From NCBI RefSeq assembly GCF_037392515.1, contig NC_090285.1, positions 6,265,501 through 6,329,500 of the forward strand: a DNA stretch of 64,000 nt. Reading direction: 5' to 3'. A program made the translations under genes and the position numbers. Positions 34,401 to 44,900 of this stretch are shown piece after piece (position 1 is the first letter of the stretch; each line of letters starts with the position of its first letter). Source of the stretch: Haliotis asinina (taxonomy: Eukaryota > Mollusca > Gastropoda > Lepetellida > Haliotidae). The notes beneath the pieces were generated by a model, which made no database searches, was not told the DNA's origin, and saw only the letters and a program-made list of their open reading frames with translations.

Positions 34401-37400
34401 AAATTCTGGACTGGCAACTTTCTAACCGGTCAGGTAACTTTTGAGTGTTACCAGATCAGTTGCCTGACTGAAAGTTTGGTGTGTTTACAGCACTGCCGAA
34501 TTGTGTGGTTTGATTTTCATGATGTTAAACTCACTCACTGTCTGGTCAAGACTGTTATTTACAGACATCTCTTATATAGCTGATGTATTTCTGAGTGCAG
34601 CATGAAACACCAAACTGCGATAATGCAACAGGAATGACGGCAGTAGCAGTGTTTGAACAACACACTCTAGTCTCTGACTTTGTCTCCAAATGTAGCATGG
34701 GAACGTGGCATGAATGTTTTTCCTTCTTGTGAAACTATATCTTGTCCAATAAGGTAGAAAAATGTGGTCTTTTTGTCCATAGTGAGACACTGGGATGGCC
34801 TAGTGGTTAAAGTGTTTGTTTGTCATGTGGAAGACCCGGGTTCAATTGCCCACAGCAGTGTGTACAATGTTTTTGGTGTCACCATGATATTGTTGCTAAA
34901 AGTGGCATACATGTGGCATACAAGTTACATACTCAGTCATGTTGATACTCTGTATTTATACCAAGATTATTTTAACAGACATGCCAACAGCAAGATTCAT
35001 AACCTAAAGCTGACAGAGCATTCCTGAAAGTATTTGGAATGTAAGAAATTAACAAAGTGTGTTCCATGTTTCAGTTCATTAAAGAATCTCAGGTATCCTG
35101 TACCATGTGGTGAAGTTTAGATCAGCATAGTTGATAACTTGTCCTTACTTTTGTAAGAACTTGTAGAGCAGATGCAGGATTTGAGAATGGGTGGGTGCAT
35201 GAGCATGTGAGGTGTCTGGAAAGAATGGAAGAGGATGGGAGGAATGAAAGAAAAAGACACCTAACAAGCTGGATTTGCCAGTGGTTAGGAGTATTCATAA
35301 GTCTCAGTGAAGTCAGGCCTGCTTTATTACTGAATAGATGTAGATCATGTTTATCCTTGCTTAGCTTGAATTGTAAGATTCAAATTCTGTTGTAGGTATT
35401 AGTTTGGTTAATGTGTCATTGTGTTTAGACTAAAAAGCTAGTTCACTAACAACAAAGAACTAGATGGTGGAATTCATGAAATAAGTGCTGTAATTGGTGA
35501 AAGCAATGACAGTTATGGGGTGACACTTTATCATCCCACAGCGGTTACTTGTCATATCTTCCTATGAAACTCTGTTCTGATACGGCCATATTTCTCAGTT
35601 CTTGTAAAATCCCCTAGCGGCATAAAGTCGCAACACAAAATATCTTTCTTTTTTCCATTTAGTCAGAACATGCTTTACATCGACTTAGATCCAACTTGAT
35701 TAATGCAAGCAAATATGGGGCCACAAATATCCCTCATCTGATATGACAGACAAGACATTTAAAAACTAGCATGTCTGTTGTCAGTGAGGGTGATGTAGAC
35801 ACCATTGATCCACCATTACTTGACTGAATTCTGTCTTGTTGAAATATTTGCGTATCTGCGAGAGAAGAAGTTTTCCTGAAACATACGGAAATTGCCAAGG
35901 CCTTGCGAATGATCACTTAAACAACATCGCTGATTGCACAACTAAATCTTGTTGCAACCAATCACAAATCGTGATCACTTGCACAATGAAAGGGATGCAT
36001 TATACTGGCCTATTAGATCAGAGGTTTGTAGGAATAGGAAGATATGACAAGTACCCTCTGTAGGAAGAGAATGGGGGTGGAGTGACATATATTATTTTAC
36101 AAATGTAAACAGTTTTCTCGTAAAGCACATGAGAAGTATGACATTTCTGTTCTCACGTTCCTTTACTGACTATCGTTTAGTAGCAGATTCCTTAAAATGC
36201 AAGAAATTCTGATTACTGGTAGATTGATTCCATCAGTGACTGGTAGACATTTCTTAGATTGATTCCACCAGTGACTGGTAGACAGTTCTTGTGTGTTAAT
36301 CTGAGAGAACTATTTTAGTCAGCTGCAGTAATGCAAGAGGGTATGCAAGGTACAGGCAACAGAGCGTTGTAGACTTTACTAACACATGGAAATAGAGGCG
36401 TTTTACTGTAACAAAGTGCAGGGTCAAATATATGGGTATAGTTGTTCTGTAGAATCTAGTCTACATGTGATCTAAATTATATTTTCAATTTGTAAGAACT
36501 AATATATACTCATATTTATATTATATTTTCAGTTATATTCAAAGAACTTCCAACAGAATGGAGAAATATATCCAATAGCAGTATTACCATGACGATATTT
36601 AATTATCATTAAAACTTCCTATATTTGGTAAGATACATGGGATTAAAGCTGATGTAAAGAAGAAAACTAAAAACTTTTTTTCTGCTTCTTAGGCATAATA
36701 TACTGAGAGAGGCAAAAAAAGGATCACAGGAAATTTCAAGTGATCTTTTATTATTTTCCAGTTTTCATCACCACAGCACTATTCAAAGCTGGTGATGAAA
36801 ACTGGAAAAAATTAAAGGATTGTTTGAATTTCCATGTGATCATTTATCTGTTTCTCTCAGTATACACATGTATCTGAAGTTATTCATACTGATTATTGTT
36901 TGTAATTTTTTGTCTTCAGAATCTTAGATAAGCACACTGACCTTGCTTTCTTGCTGGATGGACCTGATTTAACAGATCTTGTGAGTTTGAAGTTATTTGT
37001 ATTTGGATATACATATGTTTATGGATTGAGGTATAACTGAATTTCACAGTCCGGCACACTTCATGTTTGTCATCAACTGAAACCTAGAATACATTTCGCT
37101 GAGATCATCAGATTGGAGGCGTGATCTCCTGATCCTCATACTAAAGAATAAAGGAGAATACTTCTGAATAGTACAAGCTGCCAGACTTACACATGCATAT
37201 TGCTATGCAAGTGAAATAATATTGAATGCAGTGGTGACTCCTTCATATTTCATGTTCATTTTTTCAAAATATTTCAGAAGCAATGTATTCAAAGATGATA
37301 ATTTGAAAATGGGTAAGGACAGTGTGAGGATGTTATATCATGTCGCCTTCATGCCAGCTGATATGCTTTTTTGCTCAGATATCTGATTATTACTGGGAGA

Positions 37401-38843
37401 CTCACGAAGCTGCCCCGTCCCTATCCCAGCCAGCTGCCCTGGCCAGCCAGCGCCTCCCACCTATCTCTGGTCAGGAGTCTGCGAGAGTGGGTGAGCCGAC
37501 AATGACCAAGGAGGCCATGATGGTTGAGTCAGAAACTGAGCAGAGCACACACAGCAGGAGGAGTTCAGTTTCCACAACACCAAGGCAGTGAGTACCAGGC
37601 TGTTGATCCTACAAGAGAGATATGTGTATCACATATTTATCCTACAAGAGAGATATGTATCACATATTTATCCTACAAGAGAGATATGTGTATCACATAT
37701 TTATCCTAAAATACAGATATGTGGATCACATATTTATCCTATTAGACAGACATATATTTATCACAAGACTACAATGTCCTGTTGTGTGGGAATATGTCAG
37801 TGTGGAACATGATCTAGAAACTCAAAGTTGTTTTGTCAGAAATAGTGTCATTATATAGTGTTAAATTTGTGTTTAAACTAAACTATGTTACTCTTGTCTC
37901 ACAGATAATAAACAAGTGCGGTTTGGTTTAATGCTGCCTACAGTATTCTAGTCATACCATATAGCTGAAACCCACACGCTTGTATTGGAACAGACAACCC
38001 TAGAAATATAATCAAACTAGTTACAGATTTCTGTCATGCCCAAGGGGCACAACTCTCCCTCATTCTCAGTATAATTCATGATGAGAATTTACTGTACCTC
38101 CAGTTTTTCACTAGCTGATTACATGGGAATCAAGCTCCAGGTTGAATGCATGTCATACAACCCAGACTACATAGATCAAGGCTTATGCATTCAGTGTATA
38201 GTTTCAATGGCTCATATTCAGGCCATGACATTATGGTGGATGTGACTTAATTAATTGAATGTGCGATAACTGAATGAGCTGTGACATGTCAAGTGTAACC
38301 TTGTGGAGTTTTGTTCGCATTTGGAAGGAAGGAATTTTAATGAAAATCTCTATCTTTACAGGGAGAAGAAAGCAGAGCAGCAGCTTGTTGTGTACGAACC
38401 ACCAAAACCTCTCCCACTCACTATGGAAGAAGTTCGGGATAAAAGCAGGATTGTTGTGAGTAATAAATCAAGCCAGCTAATTTACATCTCAGTATTATCA
38501 GAGAATTACAGGATTCCAAACTAAATACTACTATCCCTAGAAGGCAACTTGGGCAAATGTCAGGAAAATTTGTAATTTTCTTTTCTTTTTAACAAAATGG
38601 GAATATTTCATATTGAAATTGGTAATTTTTACTGTCATTTATCAGACTCTGAGCAGCTCTTGATAAATCTAGATACCGTTATTTATGTCAATAAATACCC
38701 ACTTAAAGCAAAGTAGAATCAAGAGTTCCATCTCATCATACTGCCCCTTAACTGTTTTCTTGCAGGAGGCGAAGGCTCTGAGTTCATTCTGGCCAAACTA
38801 TATGCATGCTGGCCGAAACGTCTTCCTCACATCATCCTCTTGA
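19412..38843 (+). CDS. Unrecognised lysine-rich coiled-coil protein, 14 exons, 535 residues
   Basis: Coding exons: 19412-19525, 20993-21136, 27842-27943, 28734-28892, 30211-30309, 31398-31512, 31907-32079, 32824-32907, 33146-33211, 33873-33982, 36920-36980, 37379-37587, 38362-38455, 38766-38843. Every junction is GT..AG and the frame stays open to TGA. The start has good context (ACTAAAATGG) and an acidic N-terminus (MADSEDELAKTDDENLSPDT). Residues 87-206 are very rich in K, E, R and Q and look like a long charged helix or coiled coil (KHMQVLEDLKKLRNYYYQEY). Next comes a more ordered block (GQDDLDRFWMEMRKPQVFFA), a serine-rich stretch, a second basic helix (KAKEKQRRKFLKKLHKMHQL) and a C-terminal block ending in NYMHAGRNVFLTSSS. 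No signal peptide or membrane helix is seen. I do not recognise a family; a cytoskeletal or ciliary role would be a guess. Introns 2-5 are filled or edged by minisatellites and a retroelement fossil. Confidence 0.85.
21355..21420. repeat. TTAGGG-like degenerate run
   Basis: Three TTAGGG hexamers with GGGTAAGAGGGTAAGATTAG-type variants in 60 bp of intron 2. This could be a decayed interstitial telomere-like tract or simply G-rich sequence. Confidence 0.3.
21861..23150 (-). mobile_element. mariner transposon, 1,290 bp, full length
   Basis: Terminal inverted repeats CGAGGGTTAGCTGAAAAGTT (left) and the complement of AACTTTTCAGCCAACCCTCG (right) are flanked by TA at 21859-21860 and 23151-23152. 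The length is usual for mariner, and one transposase frame runs through it on the minus strand. Its insertion just inside the left end of the DIRS-like fossil makes it the younger of the two. Confidence 0.95.
21925..22971 (-). pseudogene. mariner transposase with two in-frame stops
   Basis: A 349-codon frame on the minus strand from ATG 22969-22971. The N-terminal helix-turn-helix region includes RSGRPSTATTPENI. Catalytic residues are D in VTMDETWIHH, D in HQDNAPVH and D in YSPDLAPSDFH, with 34 residues between the second and third, which is the mariner DD34D signature. The frame is broken only by TGA at 22747-22749 and TGA at 22252-22254. The second falls where a run of arginines is usual, so a CGA-to-TGA change is likely. 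No frameshift is seen, so the copy is fairly young but inactive. Confidence 0.92.
23310..23846. mobile_element. Foldback (MITE-like) element, about 0.54 kb
   Basis: GTTTGGCTCAAAAG near 23319 pairs with CTTTTGAGCCAAAC near 23828. Matching arms of about 200 bp continue inward (GGAGGAGTGCAGAGAAAGG against CTTTCTCTGCACTCCTCC). No frame lies inside, so it is non-autonomous, and it sits within the DIRS-like fossil. Confidence 0.75.
27051..27841. repeat. 95-bp minisatellite carrying copies of the exon 3 splice acceptor
   Basis: ACTTGATCCAGATTGGC recurs at 27051, 27146, 27241, 27336, 27431, 27526, 27621, 27716 and 27811. Each full unit contains TTATTTGTAG followed by GCGCAAGCTGCAAG, a copy of the real acceptor (TTATTTGTAG, then GCGCGAGCTGCAAG) and the first bases of exon 3. 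The real junction is the last, ninth copy. The oldest-looking unit, the first, is the most divergent. Confidence 0.95.
28103..28730. repeat. 49-bp minisatellite filling intron 3 up to the exon 4 acceptor
   Basis: About 13 units of CTGACAGGCTGCTGGTGTAA then TGTTAGAGATGCGAGGGAGC and TCAATAAT. The final unit runs into GTGTATGTGTTGCAG, the acceptor of exon 4. Variants GCC, GCG and GTG alternate between units, suggesting higher-order duplication. Confidence 0.95.
28893..29935. repeat. 61-bp minisatellite starting at the exon 4 donor
   Basis: About 17 units of GAGCCATTGCCCTACCAAGT, TGACTGAAGGCTGTAGCAAC and AGGAGCCATGATTGTGTGTG. The first, degenerate unit begins at the splice donor itself (GTGGGGAGACATTG against GTATGGGGAGCATTG in the next units). 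The minus-strand frames reading QPSVNLVEQWLPHTI are by-products, since a 61-bp period rotates through all frames. Confidence 0.95.
30268..31375. repeat. 80-97-bp array carrying copies of the exon 5 end and donor
   Basis: The last ~40 bases of exon 5 (AGTTACATGAAGAATATACC onward) and its donor CTTGTAAGTTCACACC are copied about twelve times. Decoy donors start near 30405, 30488, 30569, 30652, 30748, 30844, 30939, 31021, 31106, 31189, 31270 and 31352. Units come in two lengths, with or without ATTGTATCT before the donor. The array fills nearly the whole of intron 5, ending about 20 bp before exon 6. Confidence 0.95.
32614..32668. repeat. Short tandem repeat, 3 copies of AACTGATATATCCTATT
   Basis: Three units of about 17 bp, then a partial one, in intron 7. 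Confidence 0.85.
33727..33858 (+). repeat. SINE family A, degenerate copy
   Basis: GTGGCCTTGTGGTTGAAGCA (A-box region), then TGTGTGAAGC and the tail AAGCTAAACTTACTCACTCA. Its tail ends 15 bp upstream of exon 10 of the coiled-coil gene. Confidence 0.7.
34780..34925 (+). repeat. SINE family A copy
   Basis: GATGGCCTAGTGGTTAAAGT, then AAGACCCGGGTTCAATTGCC (box B), then GGTGTCACCATGATATTG. The tail is decayed. Confidence 0.75.
34926..36700. other. Intron 10 sequence, nothing recognised
   Basis: AT-rich intron of the coiled-coil gene. The only local repeat noticed is a near-duplicate of CAGTGACTGGTAGACA at about 36233 and 36268. Confidence 0.5.
36703..36860. mobile_element. 158-bp palindromic MITE
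   Basis: CTGAGAGAGGC at the left and its complement TTTCTCTCAG at the right are flanked by TA. Arms of about 70 bp pair almost throughout (TTTTCCAGTTTTCATCACC on both arms), leaving almost no loop. This is probably a Tc1/mariner-type non-autonomous element, 59 bp upstream of exon 11. Confidence 0.85.
37605..37745. repeat. ~33-bp array just after the exon 12 donor
   Basis: TCCTACAAGAGAGATATGTG and TATCACATATTTA repeat four to five times, starting about 18 bp after the donor at 37588. Confidence 0.85.
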
Positions 38844-40060
38844 GTCAGGGACTTACTACAGGAGGCAATTTGTGTCAAACAGTTCATGGAGTCTATTATG
38901 ATATACGTGAAGGCATTTGCAGTGTTGGATTGACACAGTTGGAACAATCTGTCCTGTTGGATCAACACTGTTTAAACAATCAGTATTGATGGATTCACAC
39001 CTTTAGAACAATCAGTTTTGTTGAATCAGCACTTTTGGAACTATCTGGTTATCAAGTCATTTTGTGTTTGCAGGATGACTGGTCTAATCAAACGATAGCT
39101 ATTCCTGTCTGCATTTTCTGGGTTTGCTTTTTTTTCAAAATATGCATATTTGATGATATTTGACATTTTGTGTAAGTTACATCTCTCTCAATCTGAGTTT
39201 GGTAATTGTGATTTCCATAAACTCTAGATATTTGGATGTGACTTGTAAACAGAGCAAAGTCTGTGCAGTAAGCGTCACGAAATGAAATGGAGTACTAAAT
39301 TTCTGTTACTCCTGAATATTATTGTAACATGAACATGAAAATACCCACAATAGCAGTTTTGGGTAGTATTTGTATGCACCGGTTGTGAATGGTGTGTTGT
39401 TATATGGAGCCAGTTTAGAGGTATTTGCCAAACTTGTTGATCTGTGATACATGAGATTTTAGTTTAGTTTATAGTATTTGTGTTGATATTTCACTTTTTT
39501 ACATAATTGTTATATGGCTGTGAATGTGTATAAAATGTTCAACCATAAGTAGTTATCTGTTATATTTTTTCTCTTTGTGCTTCCTTTTCATTCTATCATT
39601 ACATGAAACATCGCCCTCTCCCAATTCAAGTCTTGGTTATGCTTGTTGCCCCTTGACTAATGGATACTAATGGCAGGCGGGTAGCAAACAATTTTTTTCA
39701 TGTAAATCTCTTAAGTTGCAAAACTGTATATTCAGATAGTACTGAGGACTTGCCCAACGTTATAGCAACATTCACGTGTAAGCCAGTACTACGTAATTTG
39801 CAGTGGTTCAGAACACTACAGATAATTTGGCAGTGGTTGAATCAGTGTTGCAAGATCATTATAATCATGATGAGTACATTGTAGACATTCTTGGATAATT
39901 AGACACCAAGCCAGAGACAAATGCATTGATAGTTTGATTGAACATGACATTTCTACACTACACTGACAATTGGCTCTGTAAGGAACGGAAATGGAGCAAT
40001 CACAACAATTAACAGCATCAGTTTTGACGCACAGTAGTTCAACATGTATCATCTGTGACA
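38844..40060. other. Probable 3' untranslated and intergenic sequence
   Basis: Follows the TGA of the coiled-coil gene and is AT-rich. No AATAAA is found close to the stop; one lies near 40599. No repeat family is recognised. Confidence 0.4.
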
Positions 40061-40062
40061 TA

Positions 40063-40208
40063 CAGGAGCCAAGGGGTGGCATAGTGGTAAAGGCATATGC
40101 TCACCACCTAAAGACCTGGGTTCGATTCTCCACATGGGCACAGCGTGTGAAGCCCATTTCTGATGTCTCAAGCTGTGACATCATTGGAGTATTGCTAAAA
40201 AACTAAAA
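40063..40208 (+). repeat. SINE family A copy
   Basis: GGGGTGGCATAGTGGTAAAG, AAGACCTGGGTTCGATTCTC (box B) and CGTGTGAAGCCCATTTCTGA. The tail is short. Confidence 0.85.
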
Positions 40209-41725
40209 ATTGCTAAACACTCTTCTGACATGGACTAGTTGTTTAGGAGGCTCAGTTAAAATAGGTACAACAAATCACTGAACAGAGTTGCATCCCTTGG
40301 CACGCCAGGAACATATGACAATGGGTTTGAGCTGACTTTCCCCTGTTGGTTCAGGGCTTGTGTGCACCATTCCTGTGCTTGTTTGTGTTTCCCCAAGTGG
40401 GATACGTTAGAGATCTGCTGGACACACTGTGATTCAACTGGAATACTGAGGTCAAAGCAGCATTTAGCTCAACTCTTTTCTTCTGACAGACACAACACTT
40501 AGTACAATACACTCCATGGACAAATCTGCACATTCCAAAACTCATTTTCCCATCCCAGATGACCGTCTTTATGATCTACTTTTTCACTTGTCAGATGATA
40601 ATAAACTTGACAACTAAGGTTGCAAGCAACCAAAAACAAAAACAATTAAAACACAGTTATCACTTATTCATGATATGTGAAATGCATTGCTGATTAAGAA
40701 ATAATGAATCAACAAAATTATAAGCATATAATCGCAAATCAAAAGTGCAATATTTTGTACTTGGGCTTACCTCCCTTGAAACGAAGCAGCCATGATACCA
40801 AACCCAGTCAGAGCCAGTCGGTGTGCACTTAAGTGTAATGAAGCCTTTTCATTGGCCACTGATTCATTTGCTGATATGCTTTGTCGGCTCACTGTTTATG
40901 GCTTATAAGCCTGATAGGTGTTAATTTCAAATTGCATGTGGTCAATGATTGAAGTTGTGCATTGCATATTGTCATTAACAGACAGGCAGGCAGACATATA
41001 GGTGTCAATAAACCAGACATTGACTTTTCTCTGTGACAGAGTCTGCTTATCAGAATCAACATGTTTTTTTATGTAACGAGTAGATTATTTACTTATTTGT
41101 GTACACAGGCAAGATTAGATTACTGCACACTGCAGGCAGGCAAACTGTTTCATGCTCTGCGAACCTATTTATTGCACAGGTGTTATGAGTGTAGCACACA
41201 TCACTCATGTAATCCAGTGCTGGGGAAAAAATAGTGAATTGTTTGAACTCCGATTTTGTGGGCTTTTTTTCATCGCAAGTTTTTTTTTTTTTATATCTTT
41301 ATAGGTTGAGTTGGCATTTTTGATGATATGTTTTGGTAAGTAGTTGTGTATTACATTGCGTGTGAACTTTAAGGGAAAAGGTGAATGAATAGGACTGCAC
41401 AGTATTACCGGTCTACAGATATATTGCAATACGCTTTCCAAAGAATACTTTTGCAGTATTATTTCTGAGAGCTGGTATGTTGGGTAAAGAACATATATGA
41501 AGTATGTGTGATGATCTTTATGGTTATGGTTATTCAATGTCAAAACGCTTTACTGTAACTATACAACCTTATTTTGAGATTGCTGTAATGAGAACCATAG
41601 CATATGTTTAAGGATTTTTAATGCAGAAAATAGGATTGACATCCACAATTAGTGTCACTCTTTCTAAAACACTAAAGGTACCAATATATGGCAATATGGG
41701 TACCTGAATCTCAATATGTTGCAAT
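40209..41725. other. Intergenic region between convergent genes
   Basis: Separates the 3' ends of the coiled-coil gene and TEX11. AT-rich, with no coding block recognised. Confidence 0.5.
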
Positions 41726-41729
41726 ACTG

Positions 41730-41735
41730 TTTATT
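41730..41735 (-). promoter_or_regulatory. Candidate polyadenylation signal for TEX11
   Basis: AATAAA on the minus strand, about 190 bases past the TEX11 stop codon. This is the nearest canonical signal; no transcript evidence. Confidence 0.45.
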
Positions 41736-41925
41736 TGCCAATACACAGTTCTGAAACAAAAAACAAGCGTTTGTTTATGATAGGTTTTATCTCTGCAGCA
41801 CAAACACTGAATACTGTTTGCAAGAAAGACGAAAAAGAATATATTAGCCTGTCATATGAACCTGGTCTGCTTAGCACCAAATGTTGTAGTTTCAGCTTGT
41901 CCAGTGACCAGTTGTAGTGAGTGTT

Positions 41926-44900
41926 CTATTCCTCCATTGATGGCTGACCTCGGGCTTGTTCTATCCTGTCCAGAATCTCCCCATACACAGAGTTCATCTA
42001 CAACAGAGTTATTGACATCCACTGCCAAGAAAAAGAAGTATACAATTGAAACTGGATTTGACGCTCAAATTACAAATACTATGGAAACACAACTTCACTT
42101 TAACAAAGGAAACAATTATGATACCTGTATCTATGACCAGTCACCATTTGTGTCAGAGTTGAAAGGAGTTATCAAATCAAATTTTTTACTTTTTCTAAAG
42201 ATGACTGAATAAGGAATGTACAGGGACAAACATCGAGACAACAGTAAAGTAACTCTTGTCAAAGAAGAGTGTGGCAATGGTATGAAAATCTATAATGAAA
42301 AGTCACATCATAATAATATAAAGAAGTTGTCATCCATAAACTAGCCTTCCTTTCTTATTACAACAGATCAGTATCTTAGTGGCGTGATAAGAAATGAAAC
42401 CTTGTTGAGAAACAATTCTTATCACTGTGTCCTTGTGGACCATCTGCCCACAGTGAATGCTACTGTTTATTGATTACCTGATCCTCGTAGTTGGGCCTCA
42501 TGGTTGTCAAGTACTTGAGGAGTCCCATACTCATACTGCACCATCTCTCTGCCTGATCATACTCTGTGGAACTTGGGGTAAATGTGAAATGTGATCCTTA
42601 ACACAACACTTAATATTTGGACATTGACCAGTGTAGATAATTACTAAGCAATGAAAGAGTAATATTTGTCTTCAGTTTTAAACCAAACAATTTTTGTTCT
42701 TTTTTGAAAAATGAGCATACACATATTTTTGCATCTGTTGATATACAGGAAGTACCAGATTTGTTCAGTTTGTTTAAGAGTTATCTGCTCCTTACCTCCT
42801 AAACCAACAGGACTATTTACTTGATCTGGGTTTCAAGTTTCTTGTCAGTTATTAAAAGAAACTGAAACTACTTCAACTTGTTTTTTCCTTCATATAAACT
42901 ATACATTTGTGTGGGAAATTACTTCACGTGAGACAATAGTAGGAAAAGATAACTGTTGCCATTGCAATTGTTTTTCCCCCGTCCTCAATAGTCACACTGT
43001 ACACTTGTCCAGCTATTACCTGTAGAATTGTATGCCACAGTTCCATGCTCTTGTCATCAGCCAAACAATCTCCAGTTCAGGATAATGCCCCTAAATTTAC
43101 AGAAATGTTATATCCTTACAGATATTGAGGCTTTAGGGCACAGAGGGCTCTGTCATAATAGGCATTGGAAGTCATCAAACAGATGCATGGCTGGGCAACA
43201 CATAACAGAAATATTACAGGTAATGAAGTTTTCTCTTGTTTCTCATGTAATGGGGCATTTGGCAAATTTTCAGCTATATGTAAATAATCAGTAATCTAGA
43301 TCAAATAATACAATGATCAACATCTCAAGCATCATTTTATGCAAGACCCGTGAAGGTCCTGGGGTAGAATAGGCCTTCAGCAACCCATGCTTGCCATAAA
43401 AGGTGACTATGCTTCTTGTAAGAGGCGACTAACAGGATCGGGTGGTCAGACTAGCTGACTTGGTTGACACGTGTCATTGGTTCCCAATTGTGCAAATTGA
43501 TGCTCATGTTGTTGATCACTGGATTGTCTGGTCCAGACTTGATTATTTACAGACCGCCGCCATACAGCTGGAACATTGCTGTGTGGCGTAAAACTAAACT
43601 CACTCACTCATTTTATGCAAGTAGCAAACAAAGACCTGTTCACGTCACCAAGCCTGACCTCCCAAACCCATCAGTCGCTTCTTACAAGCATTGGTTGCTG
43701 AAGATCAATACTAAACCTAAATGTTCACAGGTTGAATAATAATACCAATGGTAATTGAGCATGGAGCAGAAATTCAGTTTGCCCAGTCCAGTGAGGAATA
43801 TACATACTTTTGCCTTCTTTTCAATGACGTCTATTGTCTCCTTGAAGTAGTTGTACGTCTCCTGTTTACTGCAGGGCTGGCCTGCGCTCATCGACAGCTG
43901 GATGAGGCTGTGTATGGCCTTGCTGAAGAAACATGCACAAAGTCAAAAGAGTTTGTGAAACACAGATATTATTTGATTAGTCATCAGTTACAGTTAATTT
44001 GTACACAGTTCTTAAACAGCTTGGTTACAGTTGATCAAATAGTACCCCGACCAACACTCAACTGTCACATTTGTTTTTCTCTACCACATCCTACCAACAA
44101 CCCCATACCTAGCTTTACACTTAAACTACAACCTTAGTACTTCTGACAACAAAATTAACAGCTGTCGTATATCATGGCTGGGTCAGCTGTTAACATCTAT
44201 TTCTGAGTCTTTCAATCATAAAATGATTCGCAGGACATACACATGTAGGGATTATTCACCAAGCAATTCAGTGCTGACAGAATCTAGTAGCATTGCCCAC
44301 CTGCATCTCTGGAAGTCTGGTCGGTCCATCTGCAGGTGTGTTCTGATGGCCACCTTGAGTGCCCGGATACTTAAACCTCTGTTACAGGCAGGTGGCTCCA
44401 CAGCAAGGGCTGCAACATAGAGAGAGAGTGAGTGTGTGATTGCATACGTTGCTGAGTGAATGAGTGAGTGAAGTTTTGAGCAGCTTTTCCCGTGATATCA
44501 CGAAAATGGGAGTGAAAATGGGCTTCACACATCCATGTGGAAATTTGAATGTTGGTCATATTACACACTTCTGACTACTATACTACCAACGAGACACCAT
44601 AGAAATAGGCCTACATCTAGTGCTGAGGCGATTGATAGTTAGCCAATCCACCAGTTTTGTGTGTGTCAGCATTGAACGATAGGCTCAGAAGACTAATTGA
44701 TATTCATAAAAATTGAAACATCAAATTAAATCTTGGAACATATGCTTCTTATTGTTATGGTTGTTATATCAAGACATAAACAACTGATGTAGTTGCCTGA
44801 CCTTTCGTTTTTTGAAACACACGTATACATGTATTTATTAAAACTAAAACCTGCAAAAGCCTCAAAAGTCTTAGGTTCTGGTTGAGGTAAGGTAAGAGCT

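Noticed and set aside
43748-44137. 129-codon plus-strand frame
   Set aside because: It lies antisense to the TEX11 exon at 43808-43922; the minus-strand reading is conserved and spliced.
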